Below the pieces are notes generated by a model. It saw nothing but the letters and a program-made list of their open reading frames with translations, did not search any database and was not told the DNA's origin. The translations under genes were made by a program, and so were the position numbers. A stretch of 64,000 bases of DNA. Source: Morella rubra (taxonomy: Eukaryota; Streptophyta; Magnoliopsida; Fagales; Myricaceae). The stretch lies in assembly GCA_003952965.2 (NCBI GenBank), contig RXIC02000148.1, positions 44,447 to 108,446 on the forward strand. Reading direction: 5' to 3'. This document shows positions 23,801-36,260 of the stretch, piece by piece. Position 1 is the first letter of the stretch, and every line of letters starts with the position of its first letter.

Positions 23801-26800
23801 TGTTGCTTGGATCCATACACACTTCATATAGGTGTGGGTATAGTGTCTATTGTATATTGCACTATACATATCCTTGCTGTAGTGTGTTCCTGTAGGTAAG
23901 TTACATAACTCTATTTGATGACCTGGTGTAACTGATGACCTGGTATGATTTATGAAGAAAAGCTTAACTCAACTATGGCTTATCCCAGCTAAATTGGAGA
24001 AAGCTCTACCTATCCTCTTTCCAGCTAATTGGGGTTTAGTAAACATGCCTTTTTTCACAATTCTTCCCTATCTGCGTTCATATACACTACCATTCTAGCT
24101 AGTGTGTTGAATTTCAGAAGATATGACAAATTTGTAATTTCTATCTTCATTTTCAGTTATGTATAGGCTTCTAAAAGTTAATATTGTATTAAGGGATTGA
24201 GGTGAATTTGCTTTTTCGAACTTTTGTGTTTAGTTTAGGTTGTTGGGTAGGTGGGAATCTTCAAAACTTGAATTATGATCCTTTCTTCTAGCTCAGTTAG
24301 ATGTTATTCTTTGGCTTCCGGTTCTTTTCCGGAAGGCTTTCAAGCTTAAATTACAGTTTAACTAGACCTTGTCAAAAAACTGTTCCATCTTGTCCGTTGG
24401 ATGGTTTATTTTGAAGAATGGCTAGTTCTAGGTTTTACAGGCATTTTTCTGGTGACCATAAATCACTTCGCCTATTATTTACTTGGCTCACAGCATTGGG
24501 TTGTTATATGCTTTTTGGACAGCTTTTTCCCAGCATTGGGTAGCCGTTATAAGTCATGTTCCATAAAAAATGCTTCTGTACCAACCCTCACAGGTTATCT
24601 TATTATCTGATTCTTTTTTCTGTTGTTTACTGTTGATAAAAGTTGACACCTGGCCTAAATTAAGTATTGAATCTTCTTGGTACTGAACTACACTGTTTTG
24701 CACTTTGCTTGGTTTCTGCTTCATTCAATGAGTTATTTTCCATATATATCCTCAAAAAATGTATTCTCTGAACTCAGTGGCTTTGATGCAAGTATTTTCC
24801 ATATCATTCTCTATATCCTCTCTAGATACTGTCTATTTTTTTGAATCTCTGAATATAATTCACTGTCCAAGGCCCAATATCATATTATCATGTCAGGAAA
24901 AATGGCTGGAGGTTTTGGGTTGCGGTGTGACTGAACAAGAAATATTAAAGAGAAGTGGCAAAATGGATAATGTTGCCTGGGCTTTTGGTCTTGGATTAGA
25001 GAGGTTGGCAATGGTTCTATTTGACATACCAGACATTAGGCTTTTCTGGTCAACTGATGAGCGATTTACCTCACAGGTCATTCCTCAAGCCATGAATTGA
25101 AATATTTTATTTTTGCTTCTCTGCTTTGCTTTTTTGTTTGTGAATGAAAATCTTCGTTTAGAATTTGAAAATCTGGATCTGATTATGCACCTGGTATCAT
25201 AAGAAGTCTTTCATAGTTGGTCAATCCGTCCACGATCACTTCTAATATCCAATTTCAAGCGTTTTGTATGCAGTTTTCCGATGGAGAGCTGGGAGTCAAA
25301 TTCAAGCCATTTTCAAAGGTATTATTGGGATCTTTTCCTCTGAAACTCAATTGGGAATTTTGCATGAAAGTCTTATAGTTTGAAAGGGAAGGCAGTACAG
25401 TATTTGATTTTGTTATGATGCTTTGTACCTCTTGTGCGTGGCATTCTTTCATCAAATTAAATTTGACTTATTTATATATTGAAAGAAAAAGCAATGAATG
25501 AAGAAAAGCCTTGTTATAATACTTTTTATTGTGGTGGTTTGAAATTGTTGCATTCTTTTTCAGTATCCTCCTTGTTACAAAGACATAAGTTTTTGGATCA
25601 GTGAAGCGTTCACAGAAAACAATTTATGCGAAATTGTCAGAGGAGTTGCTGGAGATCTGGCTGAGAGGTATGTGTTTATATTATTCTGCTGGAGTTTCTA
25701 GAATTAAGATGTGTTATAATCATATGTTGACTTGAAAACCTAGTTAGAACCTAACTTACCTAGAGGGGGGGTGAATAGGTGAAATTTGTAAATTAACGAA
25801 TCAATCATTTTAAAAATAAGTTCAAGAATTGATCCTAGTATATGATCTATCTAAACAAAATTAAATCAATACTTGTAAGATAAATTAATAAACGCATAAG
25901 AGACAGAATTTGATGACGAAGTGGAAAACCTTTGAAAATTCAAGGAAAACCATCGGGCTAGCAGCCAACTGAAATCTATAGAAGAATCCTTACAAAGTGA
26001 TTCAGACACGGGAACCCAGTTGTGACTCTGACATTGATGTATAATAAGCACCCCTGCTAGTAAGGGTGTGCAATTTTCCAGTTTCCGCCGGAACCCATTT
26101 TAGGAAATCTGAAATCGGAATCGGAATTTTTGGTTTCTGGTAGAATTTTTTAGAATTTCAAAAAATATTGTAATTATTGATGCCTTTTCATTTGGATTAT
26201 TTAAAAATTGTAATTGTTTCGTTGTTTAGTTGTTACTTATTTGATATGATTAATTGTTTGTTTAGTAGTTTTTTTGTAATTATTTTTGTTTATTTTAGTG
26301 TTTTATTTGTTTTGAATTTAGTTTAGTTTTATTTAGAGTTTTTTGAAATATGAAAATGATTTGTTTGGAATTTAGTTGTTTAGTTTAATTTTAATTTAGA
26401 GTTATTTGACATGGTTTTTGTTTTGGCCCAAAAATACAACTTAAAAAATTCATTTTTGGAATGGGCCCAAACTAAATCTAGACTTTAGGTGATAAGGACC
26501 GGAACAAATTTCCGATGTTCCGGTTCCAATTCCGGTTCATCCGTTCGGTGCCATCTTACTGCTCAGATATTGCTCAACAGTAATACCTAACCTTGAGGTT
26601 TTTTTAATGGATTTACGAGCACGTTGTTCTTCAACTACCTTCAACACTAAGGGATCAAAGTAGTATATAGGAAGAGTAGAGAGAAATTTAATATCTTGAA
26701 GCACTATTTTTTAGGGTTTTTCTCTCAAGGAAAGGGGTGCAAAATCTCAAAAGGAAGCCTATATATCAGTTCTAGTCGGCCTCTCACGAATGTAGGGTTT

Positions 26801-27991
26801 AAAGTCATACAGGGAATCCAAAAAACTAGCAATTTTTGAAATTCGCTAGGAAGTCGCTTGAGCGTAGGTCGAGCGCTCGTCAGAACGTGATGTACTATGT
26901 TATGAAAAATTCTTAAGGAAGCTTCGGTCGCTTTCGCGTTCGTCGAAAGTGATGTATTGGTATGAATATTTTCAGGAAGAGGCGTAAAGCGTTATGAGTG
27001 ACGTATTGTACCTGAATTTTTTAAGGGCTTGAGCGTTGTTTGAAGTGGTTGAAGTGAAGAGAATTTGAGATCAATTAACGTAACTTTGAAACAATTGTGT
27101 AAAAATTAATTAATCGTTAAGGAATTATGAGCGGAATGATGCCAAAAAACAAAGCCTTAATGATAATTAATATCGTGTACTCTGTTATCCGTAGACATTG
27201 GGTCCATTATGAATTTCTGATTGGTAGATAGGGCGTGCCTGGGCAGTGGGCATTAGCGGAATTGAAGGCATTTAAATAAGTACTTTTTTCTGATCTTCTT
27301 ATAGGAGTCAATATGTTGCATCCATTACATCAATTTCAATTTTATCTTTCGATGCAATTACAATTGATTATGGTATCTCTGTATAGATATGTTAAGTAGG
27401 GTTGCTTTACGTGATTGCTTCTTTTGGAGAGATGGATTTGTGCATTAGTATCTTACGAAAGACAAAAGGAACATTCATTTTGTGTGCATCTAGTGGTGGC
27501 TAGTCTGTGTCCATGCCATAAGTAAGGGGTCAACGAGTGGGTGCTAGGGCTAGGTAATCTAACGCTTGCTGAATGATTCTGACCTTCCCCAGTTCTGGTG
27601 TTTTATATTTGCCCTGGTAAATTTACTCATGCATCCAAGGGTTGGAACCCTGACCTTGGCCACCACCCCGTGCTTAGGGGGGCTGGAGATGCCACCTGAT
27701 CCAAACCTATTGGTCACTCTCAGGTGCAATTGATAGACAATTTCACCAACAAGAAAGGAATGACCAGTCATTGTTATAGGATTGCTTACCGGTCCATGGA
27801 ACGTTCACTCACGGATGAGGAAATTAATGAGTTGCAGGTATTCCATCTAGTATTTGGCGTACATTTTCCTTTTCCTGAGTATGTTTTTGGGAAAAAGTGA
27901 CTAATAACCTCACAAATGGTTCTTTAAATCTGGCATGCAGTGGAATGTAAGAAACCAGGTGGAGAGCAAGTTGAAGGTTGTTCTAAGATGA
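20860..27991 (+). pseudogene. Broken second copy of organellar PheRS
   Basis: Nine of ten exons are recognisable at 20860-21028, 21730-21920, 22727-22844, 23290-23366, 24897-25076, 25274-25318, 25564-25667, 27724-27837 and 27941-27991, most identical to copy A. Exon 1 lacks a net 18 bases in the Ser-rich transit peptide. Exon 3 (about 22450-22650) has lost its acceptor and start and carries a two-base loss just before the end of class II motif 2. Exon 8 lacks one base next to its donor. The copy could not make a complete enzyme. The damage pattern points to consensus error rather than slow decay, because neighbouring introns are identical to copy A. Confidence 0.88.
25733..27161 (-). mobile_element. 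Eroded copy of the solo LTR and nested MITE
   Basis: Same position relative to exons 8 and 9 as in copy A. The left flank TTGAC is still present at 25727-25731. The block is about 140 bases shorter than its counterpart through scattered deletions, and the nested MITE spans roughly 26062-26567. Confidence 0.75.
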
Positions 27992-30220
27992 GGGTCTCTG
28001 GCGAGCATTTTGCAACCTACATCATGTAAATTTCTCCACAGCATATGGCTAACTAAAGTCTTCATTTTAAATTCTCATAGACTTGAATTATCTACGCAAT
28101 ACAAAGTTTTTAGCCAATAAGGACAGGCAAAACACCCCCAAGATTAAAGGGGATGAAAAATTCTGCAATTGTTAGATGATCCCACATTTTTTGTTTTAGT
28201 ATTCATTTAAAATTAGGTTAATGACCATTTTGGTCCCTCAGTTTTATGCCCTTTTACAAAATGGTCATTGAGTTTCCAATTTGCTCAAATCAGTCTTGGG
28301 ATTATTATTGTTTGTTGATTTAATCATTCCGTCTAATTTCGTCCCTTACATACACAGTCAGCTAATGACGGGACACATCACTCCCAATAATATCCCGCCA
28401 CGTATACCAATTTGAAAAAAGAAAGAAATCTCACAAAACACAACCTAGTTGGCATCTGCACCCAAAAAAAAAACTGAACAGAGAAGTCGGGTTGATGGTG
28501 GTCTTGATGCCACGGCCACTGGATTCCTAACAGTGCCTATATGATTGCCAATTTCCCCCGTATGCTTGGAGCTCGTTCTCTTTTCCCTTTCACGTTTGGA
28601 AAATCCGTATGCAACTTGTTCGATCTGTGTACTTTTAGTCCTTGATATTAACTCTTTAATCAAGACTGTTTGTCATTGCCGAGGTAAAAACAGAGGCATA
28701 TTGAATACAGGGGAACTCAACTTATTAAGTACTTCAAATTTCAAGAACTTGTAACATAATTATCGAATCTAGCAACATATTTTCTAACCGATTTAAGAAT
28801 CTTAATAATCTGCTCGATGACCCTCTTTATAGACGCCTGCCATGCTAGCTATGAAGCGACTTCAAGTGCGCCTCAGCCTCGTACGAATAACCTTTTTCTC
28901 GCACTATTGAAGTTGTAGTTTTTTGCTTCTTCCCTTCACTCTTGTAGCCACAAATTTTTTCACTCTCTTTGATTCGGTAAAATTCGAATTCCCGAAGTAT
29001 AATTAATGCTCCAGATAGTTCTCTAGCCATTATGTAACAATTGAAAGATGCCAACCTATAGGGCTATAGGCTGGTAGGAGTAGCAGGGGGTGTGTAGGGT
29101 CAAAGGAGCAGGATAGAAGTAGACAGTCGTACACTGTTGGGTCAAAGGATTGGGACAATGATAGGATCTGGAATATCTGAAATCGGGTCCATCAGGTCCA
29201 TCCCCACCTCCTGCTTCGACCTGTTACGGAAAAGAGCAGAGTGTGACAATGGCCCCCCATGTCTTCCATACTCACCGACGAATGTGTGAGTAAAATCGTA
29301 TAAATCAATAAAGCAAGAAAAAAGGGTCGTAAGTTCTCTCCCTTTTTTGTTTTGTCTGTCGGAAGGGGAGAGGGAGGTTGTGCAATGGGTGGTCTCTCTC
29401 TCTCTCTCTTTGTTACTGATCTTTGAATTTGTGTCTTTGAGTGACTGTTGGCTAATCCCTCTGATAATCAAGCCAAGATTGAGATTACTATTCAAGATTG
29501 GAAGTTGGTATTTAGTAAACGCCTCAAAGGCTGCAGGCAGCATAGCAGAACGGGTCGATTCTTTTTTCTAAGTGTTAACTTCAAATATTGCAGACATGCA
29601 TCTTCCAGTGACAAAGTGCTTGAAAATTATTAGCTAATTTGTTAGAACAAGAGGAAGGAACTAATGACTTTTGCAAAAAATAAGGGTTATGTCGCGTCCT
29701 TTTCTATTCCTTTTCCCTGCGTATTATAATTATATTAAGTTGTTTGTTTTGGCGCAAGGCGTTTTTTTCAGACAAGGTGGGACAGAGTTTGAATTTAGAT
29801 GCCGACCCATGTCAGAAATTTGTGTTATAATAAATAGCAAACTGAGCTAACATTATATATATATATACATGACAGTGACTTAACGTAAAAGAGTAAAATG
29901 GTGATGGTGACAAAGAGAGAGACCAAAGGTCTGTCTGAAAAGAGGTGACCCAATAAGCCGCCATGAGAGAGAGAACCGTGGTAGGCCAATCCAGCTGCTG
30001 CTCCAAGTTGGAAAAGGCTAGCTGTAGCGTAGCACTATATAGGGATGTCTGATGGGCCCCAACCCCACTAGTCGGATTGGTTAATGGGAGACTGCCTTTT
30101 CTTATTGCTTTCTCAGACTACATATCAATCATTAGTAAATTGAACAACTCATTCCTCTGCTTTGTATTTTCTTGGCCTCAACAAAATCTACCTTATCCCC
30201 ACTGAAATATTTTGAGTATT

Positions 30221-30514
30221 TTATTGTATCCCTTGCCTTGGTTTCTCATTTCTCTGACACAATTACGCAGTGTTAAGAAGCTGAGGCCATGGATGCCCCC
30301 TGAAACCTTCTAAGCTTGTCCCAAAAAGAAAAACTACATAAATCTTGGTTTCTTTTTTCACTCTTATTGTATCCCCCATTTTGCCTTGGTTTCTCATTTC
30401 TCTGACACAATTATGCAGTGTTAAGAAGCTGAGGCCATGGATGCCCCCTGAAACCTTCTAAGCTTGTCCAAAAAAGAAAAACTACATAAATCTTTGTTTC
30501 TTTTTTCACTCTCT
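30221..30514. repeat. Tandem duplication, 148-bp unit
   Basis: Two adjacent, nearly identical units (30221-30368 and about 30369-30514) that differ by a few substitutions and short indels. The unit contains no long open frame and no RNA gene that I recognise. Confidence 0.9.
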
Positions 30515-31665
30515 TCTTGGTCATTTAAATTGAAGTTAAGGGGTTTGTGACAGACTTATTATCAGCGACTACAATGAGTTTTCCTGTGAAATATTGGAAG
30601 GTCTGTCACAAAAAACATAATCTCCTTGCAGTTTTTTCTGACTCCTTTTCCAGTATGCTTTATCTTCGCTTCTCTTTCCTGTATCCTAATCTTGACTTCC
30701 TTCACTGTATGTACGTAGGATCCCGTTAGAACTCCACTTGAAGCGTAATAAAAGGACCGGATCGTCTGCAATTCGGGTGAAGATACTTGATGTGATTGAC
30801 GATTTAGAATTGCAGAGTACATCTGCATTCAAATACGGTCGACAGAGGAACACGCACGATCAAATCATACCATTAAAACATTAACTACCGCTTACGTTCC
30901 CAGAAAACAGAAACACTCTCACTTCAGATTCGATTCGGTCTGAAGCGCGCAGACGCAAATCTTTTCCTGATCTGAGATCATCTCCTGCATAATCACCTTG
31001 AAAATTGTGCTATGTACTCTTAAAAGATCTCGACCACTGTTTCTTGCTTCCTTCGTATATTGCAGTCTGCAGATTAATAGTAATGGTTTCTAAAAGCACA
31101 TGGAAAACGTATGCCTGTTTCATAACGGGGGAGAAACTGGAATCTCTTAGGGGGGGCCACCGAGCAATTATTTTCCTCGCAAAGGTCGCTTCTGCAGTGC
31201 AACTTTAGGCCCCATCTCAACTGTCCCCTTACAGGCCTCTTTGTGGGTAAGTTACTCTGGAAACAAATGTAACTGAACGACTGACTGGAGAGCGATTAAA
31301 CATACCATGTGAGAAAGACATGTCCCTGGTGTTCGATTAAAACGACTGTCATGGAATCCTGGTTCAAATTTTCTTTTGTCTCCCCCGCATGTCTAATCTG
31401 GGTTTCTTTCTGGACTCAAAAACAACTGGAATTCTCTTGGTCTTATCCGCCTTTTCAGAATCAGCCTCGCTAGCTAGTGTTCGATAACATTGTCAAGTTT
31501 TACTTCAACTTCACCTCAAATAGGTAAACGCGGCCATGGATGCCCAGTATGAGTCAATTTTACTGCATGGATCTCAAAACCACCACTAACCTTGCTTCAT
31601 TCTGCCCCTTGGAAGAAAGCAAAGGGAAACTACAAATACTCGGGAAATTGGAAATTACTCTATTA

Positions 31666-32040
31666 GTGTTTGAGTGTTAAAATTTTGGGATACAAATATT
31701 TAGTAAAAAAATAAATATAATTTATAGAAATTGATTAAAAAGTGATGAGAAATAATATTTTAATAAATATTATAATAAAAAAAAATTAGATGAAAAAAAG
31801 AGAATATTTTATAATTTTTTTGACAGTCAAATGTAACTATGGGCATTTGATTGCCAGTCCAAAATTTCGTGCTTGATTAAAAGAAAAATAAAATAATCAC
31901 GCTTTCAAATCAAATAATTATTTTTTATTATAATATTTATTTAAATTTTTTATCTCTTTATTTTTTTACAGACTTTTACTTTTTTACTAATTCTTATATT
32001 TCAAAATTTTCACCCCTTCAAAATTTACATAATCAAACAC
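31666..32040. mobile_element. Non-autonomous element with long terminal inverted repeats and TA flanks
   Basis: The ends GTGTTTGAGTGT and, read in reverse from the right, GTGTTTGATTAT start arms that remain similar for well over 100 bases each (both contain TTAGTAAAAAA and AAATATTATAATAAAAAA). The element is flanked by TA on both sides (31664-31665 and 32041-32042), consistent with a TA target. It is 375 bp, AT-rich and non-coding. The family is not one I can name with confidence; the ends are not standard Stowaway ends. Confidence 0.65.
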
Positions 32041-35000
32041 TACAGTAAAATTTTTTCCAATCAACTTTGGAAAAAAAAAAAAAACATAAAAGACTTTTTT
32101 TCTTCACTTTCTAGTTCCTCCAATGTTACCAAACTCATTGCCAAGTTGCTAAGTGTTTAGAATTGATCTGGGATTGTGAAAATGCAGAGTCTCAAGATTC
32201 CTCGCACGAATTATAGTTAAAGCTTTGGGAGTTGTGGGGATATGCTCTAACTTTCTAAAATTTACTCCTAACATTAAGGTCTCGTAGCGCGTATAAATTA
32301 AAAAATATCGATTTAAGCCCAAAGTTCAAAAGCATCCGAGATTAAAAATAAAAAATAAAAAAAATAAAGATTTCAAATTCAACCGACTGAGAGACTAGAC
32401 TAATAGTAGTCAATTACAGGGGTTGGAAATTCAGTATGTATGTCGGGGTGGAAAGTCAATTGGGGTCCAATTTGATTGTTGGGGCAGTGTGTCCAATTGA
32501 TGAGCCCTCCCATTCAACAAAGGGGGCCCTATCTTGATTCCATACGGTGACCTGCATCAAGACTCACGAGTCTCAGCGCTGAGTTTGTCTATTTTTGTAT
32601 TTTCAGGGCGGGTGACAAAATCATAAGGCCATAGAGCAAAACAACTCTAATCAAATCAATCACAGTGTTTCTGATTCCACCTTGAAACTCTAAAACACAA
32701 ACTTCTTTTCTTCATCTGATCTGAAACTCGATCCGTAAGGTCTCAATTTTCCTTTGTTTTACCTACTAATTTATTCATGGGTGGTGACCCGGTCAAGTCT
32801 AATGTACAATTTTTGATACCTTGGAATGCTCGTTGAAGCCCATCCATGATATGCCTTTCTGCAAGTGCTGCATGGGAGCCCATGATATAGGCCCATGGCT
32901 GCTGTTTCCCTGATCACTTATTTGTTTATTAGGGGTTTATCATCTCGTCCTCACTTTGTTGCAGAAGCTTCTTAGGAAATGACGTATATAGACACCACAG
33001 GACAGCAGGTAAAATGTTTTCGTTTTAGTACCTTCTAGCACAAAAGACAAAAAAAAGAATTTAATTTGTCCTAAAAATCAACTTTTTCAATAAGTTGAGA
33101 TTTGGTTTTTGATTTGTGGTACACTTGAATGTCGTATTGACTTAGACAACTCGAGGTTTCATTCCAGACCTCGAATTCCTGCACAAAGTCAGATTCGGAA
33201 AACACAGGCCATAAAAACTTTTAGCTGATTTATCAAGTCAGTGTTTTTAATGAAACCATTAATGATGTTTTTGATCATACAAATTACAATGTACAAGTAC
33301 TGTAATTTAATTAAGTCTTAGCATGTGTTAAGCCTGGAAAAGATTCTAGAAAAATTACAAGGAAAAAAAAGCTCTTCAAAACCATAATAATCTGTTATCT
33401 AATCTGTATTAATAGCCACTATTTATAAAACTTCTGCTAGTTTAGAAAAAGGCAATTTTCCTGTGAAAGATAGGAGTGCCCATATCAAGACTTAGACCCT
33501 CATTATAATATGCCTTTTTTTTTTTTTCTTTTTTTCTTTTCAAACTGGTATTCTATGGCTTTTTAATCATGGCCCTGTCATATGAATGAGGAACCAGGGG
33601 GGTTGGGGGCGATCGATGACGAGATGAACTACAGTACTCTTCAGCCTCTCAGGTGCTAACCAGATGTTCTGCATGGCGCTTTACCACGTGTATCTTCCCC
33701 GTGCATTCCACCTATTTATGATGCTACTGGCTACTGCCTTCGCCTAGGTTGGTAGGTGCTGGTACCCATGGAAGCAGAATAGAATGTGACATCCCATGTG
33801 AGCCACCTGACTTCCTCCATCTATCTCTACGAACTTTGCCCTTATGATCACATGCTGCAGGCCGTAAACCAACGACCCTGTGGCATTAGCACAGAACTGT
33901 GAATATTTGCTTTTTGGCAAGTAGCTCTCAGCATGTTTCCTCTCCTTGTGTAGTCCATGAGAAAAACAGTAATACTCTTTCAGTATTTCTCTCTTTCAGT
34001 TTTCATTTCTGCAAACGTTGAATGCGATGGAAGGGATGAGACGAAATCCATATGCCCACTTTAAATGTTTGACAGCAACCTTACAGATCTGTAATCTCAT
34101 AGAGAATCAATCATATTGGACATGGCAATCCACGAACGGGCTATCTAGCCTTGCAGCAGTTTTAAAAATCAATAGTATGCATGAAAAAGAATGAAGGGTC
34201 TGGCTCGCAGCAGGCGCGTAGCAACCGACATCATTACGCCAACATATGGTACAAAGTTCATAAATTCAGCGCTCTATGCCTGCAAGCTGGGAAAAACTAC
34301 GTGAAACAAATCCCTTGATATATCTGTTCTTCCATTCGTGGAAAGCTGCCGAAGTTCGCACTTCGAGCAGACGTCTTGCTCAGACATTGACCAGGTTTTT
34401 GCAATTTGCTTACTTTCTTCTGTCCTTTTGTTTTTTTTTTTTTTTGGGCATGTTCTAAAGGGCAAGGCGAGCAATTGTGTAGGAGTGGACAAACCCAACC
34501 AATGTAGGGCTTGTTGCCTGTGTTACTGTGTACCATTTACTGGTATATACTATTTTATTGTGCAGAAGCTAAGCGACCGAGCAGAGAAGAACTGCGCAAA
34601 GACCGAGGATACCAGCGGGGGTTGGACAAGTATACGTTGGGGTGACAGAATTTTCTCGTTAAAAAGATTCCAAGTGCAAACAGTGCAGCATGTGGTCGCA
34701 AACACAGCAAACCTCGGGTTTGTCCCTGTCATCTAGTCCAGCTAACCACATCACAGGACACCCTCTCGTTCTGTCACAAAACAAAAGCACTATTTCCATA
34801 TGCCATCCCTTTAAAATTTTCACGGCCGGTAGTACTGCTTCAGCTTTTTACGGCTGTTATAATTGAGATCCTTCACTCTTACCATTTAGCAACCATTCTT
34901 CAAGAACCCCAGCGGGTAATCCTTCCTCTACCCTTACTCGTCACGTGGAGTCAGCACAGATATTATGCAGGCCAGAAAAACCGATTGATTGGGATACATA

Positions 35001-36032
35001 TCCATCGTAAAGAGGGAGAAAGAGAGACAGGGAGAGAGAGAGGTATTTGTGATAATGGTGTATCAATACCGTATATATCAATTACCCAAAAGAAATACAT
35101 CATGATGTCTCTAATTACTATACGTACCATGAGAAACTTGCCGACCTTTGGGATTGTCTCGGATAAGAATTGGGTGGATATTTCTTGAATAGAGGAGTTG
35201 ATCTGGTTTCTTCTTCTTCTTCTTTAGTTTCCCTCTGAATTCTTAAAGTGGATCATTCAAATTTCAAGACTTCACCTATCTACTGCAGTGAAAGTGTGCC
35301 ACCGGGTATTAACAAAATGAGGAATCAATAGAACTTAGAAATCACTAATAAACTTTGAGAGTGGCGTGTATAAAGTGTACGGAAGAAACAGTCTTGTGTG
35401 TAGAGAGCGGGTGCCTAACCCGACACCTTTTGTCGTTCTGCAAATATTTTTTTTTTTTATCATCGGTTACTGTAGTGAATTGGACCTGCCGTACGCATCT
35501 CGCATGACTTGCACAGTGCACGCTGGCTGTATATGTGCGTTGGCTTGGCCTCACCACCAACTGAACTCGAACAGTAAAGAAGGTGCCAGGAGATCCTTTA
35601 ACTATTACGGGTCCAAAACATTTCCAAAGTTGGCAATTAGAAAATGATAACTCTTTGCCCTAATTGGCTGAACTTTGCCCGTGAACCCTCGTCCCTCCCA
35701 AGGACTTCAAATTTTGTTTTACTATAAACCAAACACTCACTGCTTTCTCTTTGTCTACTTCCTGTTTTCTTTTTCTTTTTATTTTGTAATCAATGTGTCA
35801 TGTGTGTTATGTCTATTGTCTATCACTGCCAGAGATAGATAGGTAAAGTCTATGCCTGCATGCCAATACTAGCTCCAGTGGCCGCCCCCCAAAAAGAATC
35901 GCAATCTTTATTCTTTAATAAAATTTTTGTCCCCGCCCCCAAATCTCATCCTTTTGAAGATTCTTCTCAATTAAATAAATAAAACGGTTTGCAAATAAAT
36001 GAAGATTTCGGATAATCTATGGCAGTGTTATG

Positions 36033-36260
36033 GTATTTACTTGTCTAGGAAAAACTTGAAACTGTCATCTTTCCATTATTATTTAATTAAAACAAGCAGG
36101 GCATGATTTACTTGTCCAGAGAAAAAACTTGAAACTGTTTCCTATTTTGTACATTTTTTATTATTGTTTAAGTAAAACCAGCAGGACATTTACTTGCCCA
36201 AAGAAAAAAAATTAAAGATATCTCCTTTTTATATTTTCCATTATTTTCTAAACAAAACCA
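36033..36260. repeat. Degenerate tandem repeat, three units of about 72-82 bp
   Basis: The motif TTTACTTGTC or TTTACTTGCC followed by an A-rich tract starts near 36035, 36107 and 36189. In each unit it is followed by a TTTTCCATTATT-like or TTTTTTATTATT-like sequence and an AAAACAAGCAGG or AAAACCAGCAGG-like sequence. No coding content. Confidence 0.6.

Larger units (their letters stand above)
14895..28863. repeat. Copy B of the direct duplication (deletion-eroded)
   Basis: The first ~435 bases match nothing else I can see in the window. From about 15345 the sequence follows copy A from its base ~34. Some blocks are nearly identical to copy A (roughly 20640-22080, 22727-23510, 23700-25660 and 27180-28863). 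Others are heavily eroded, mainly by small deletions (15345-18840, 19370-20560, 22085-22480, 25670-27170). The two gene copies inside are both non-functional as written. Rare clean differences in otherwise identical stretches (a T/C difference at 9540 region versus 23760, a four-base indel at 10338 versus 24553) look like allelic variants. Confidence 0.93.

Noticed and set aside
20860-27991. A functional second PheRS gene
   Set aside because: Exon 3 has a lost acceptor and a frame break and exon 8 lacks a base; the copy cannot encode the full enzyme as written.
32820-32910. Possible microRNA precursor
   Set aside because: The repeated CCATGATAT segments are direct, not inverted, so they do not form a hairpin, and no known mature microRNA was recognised.
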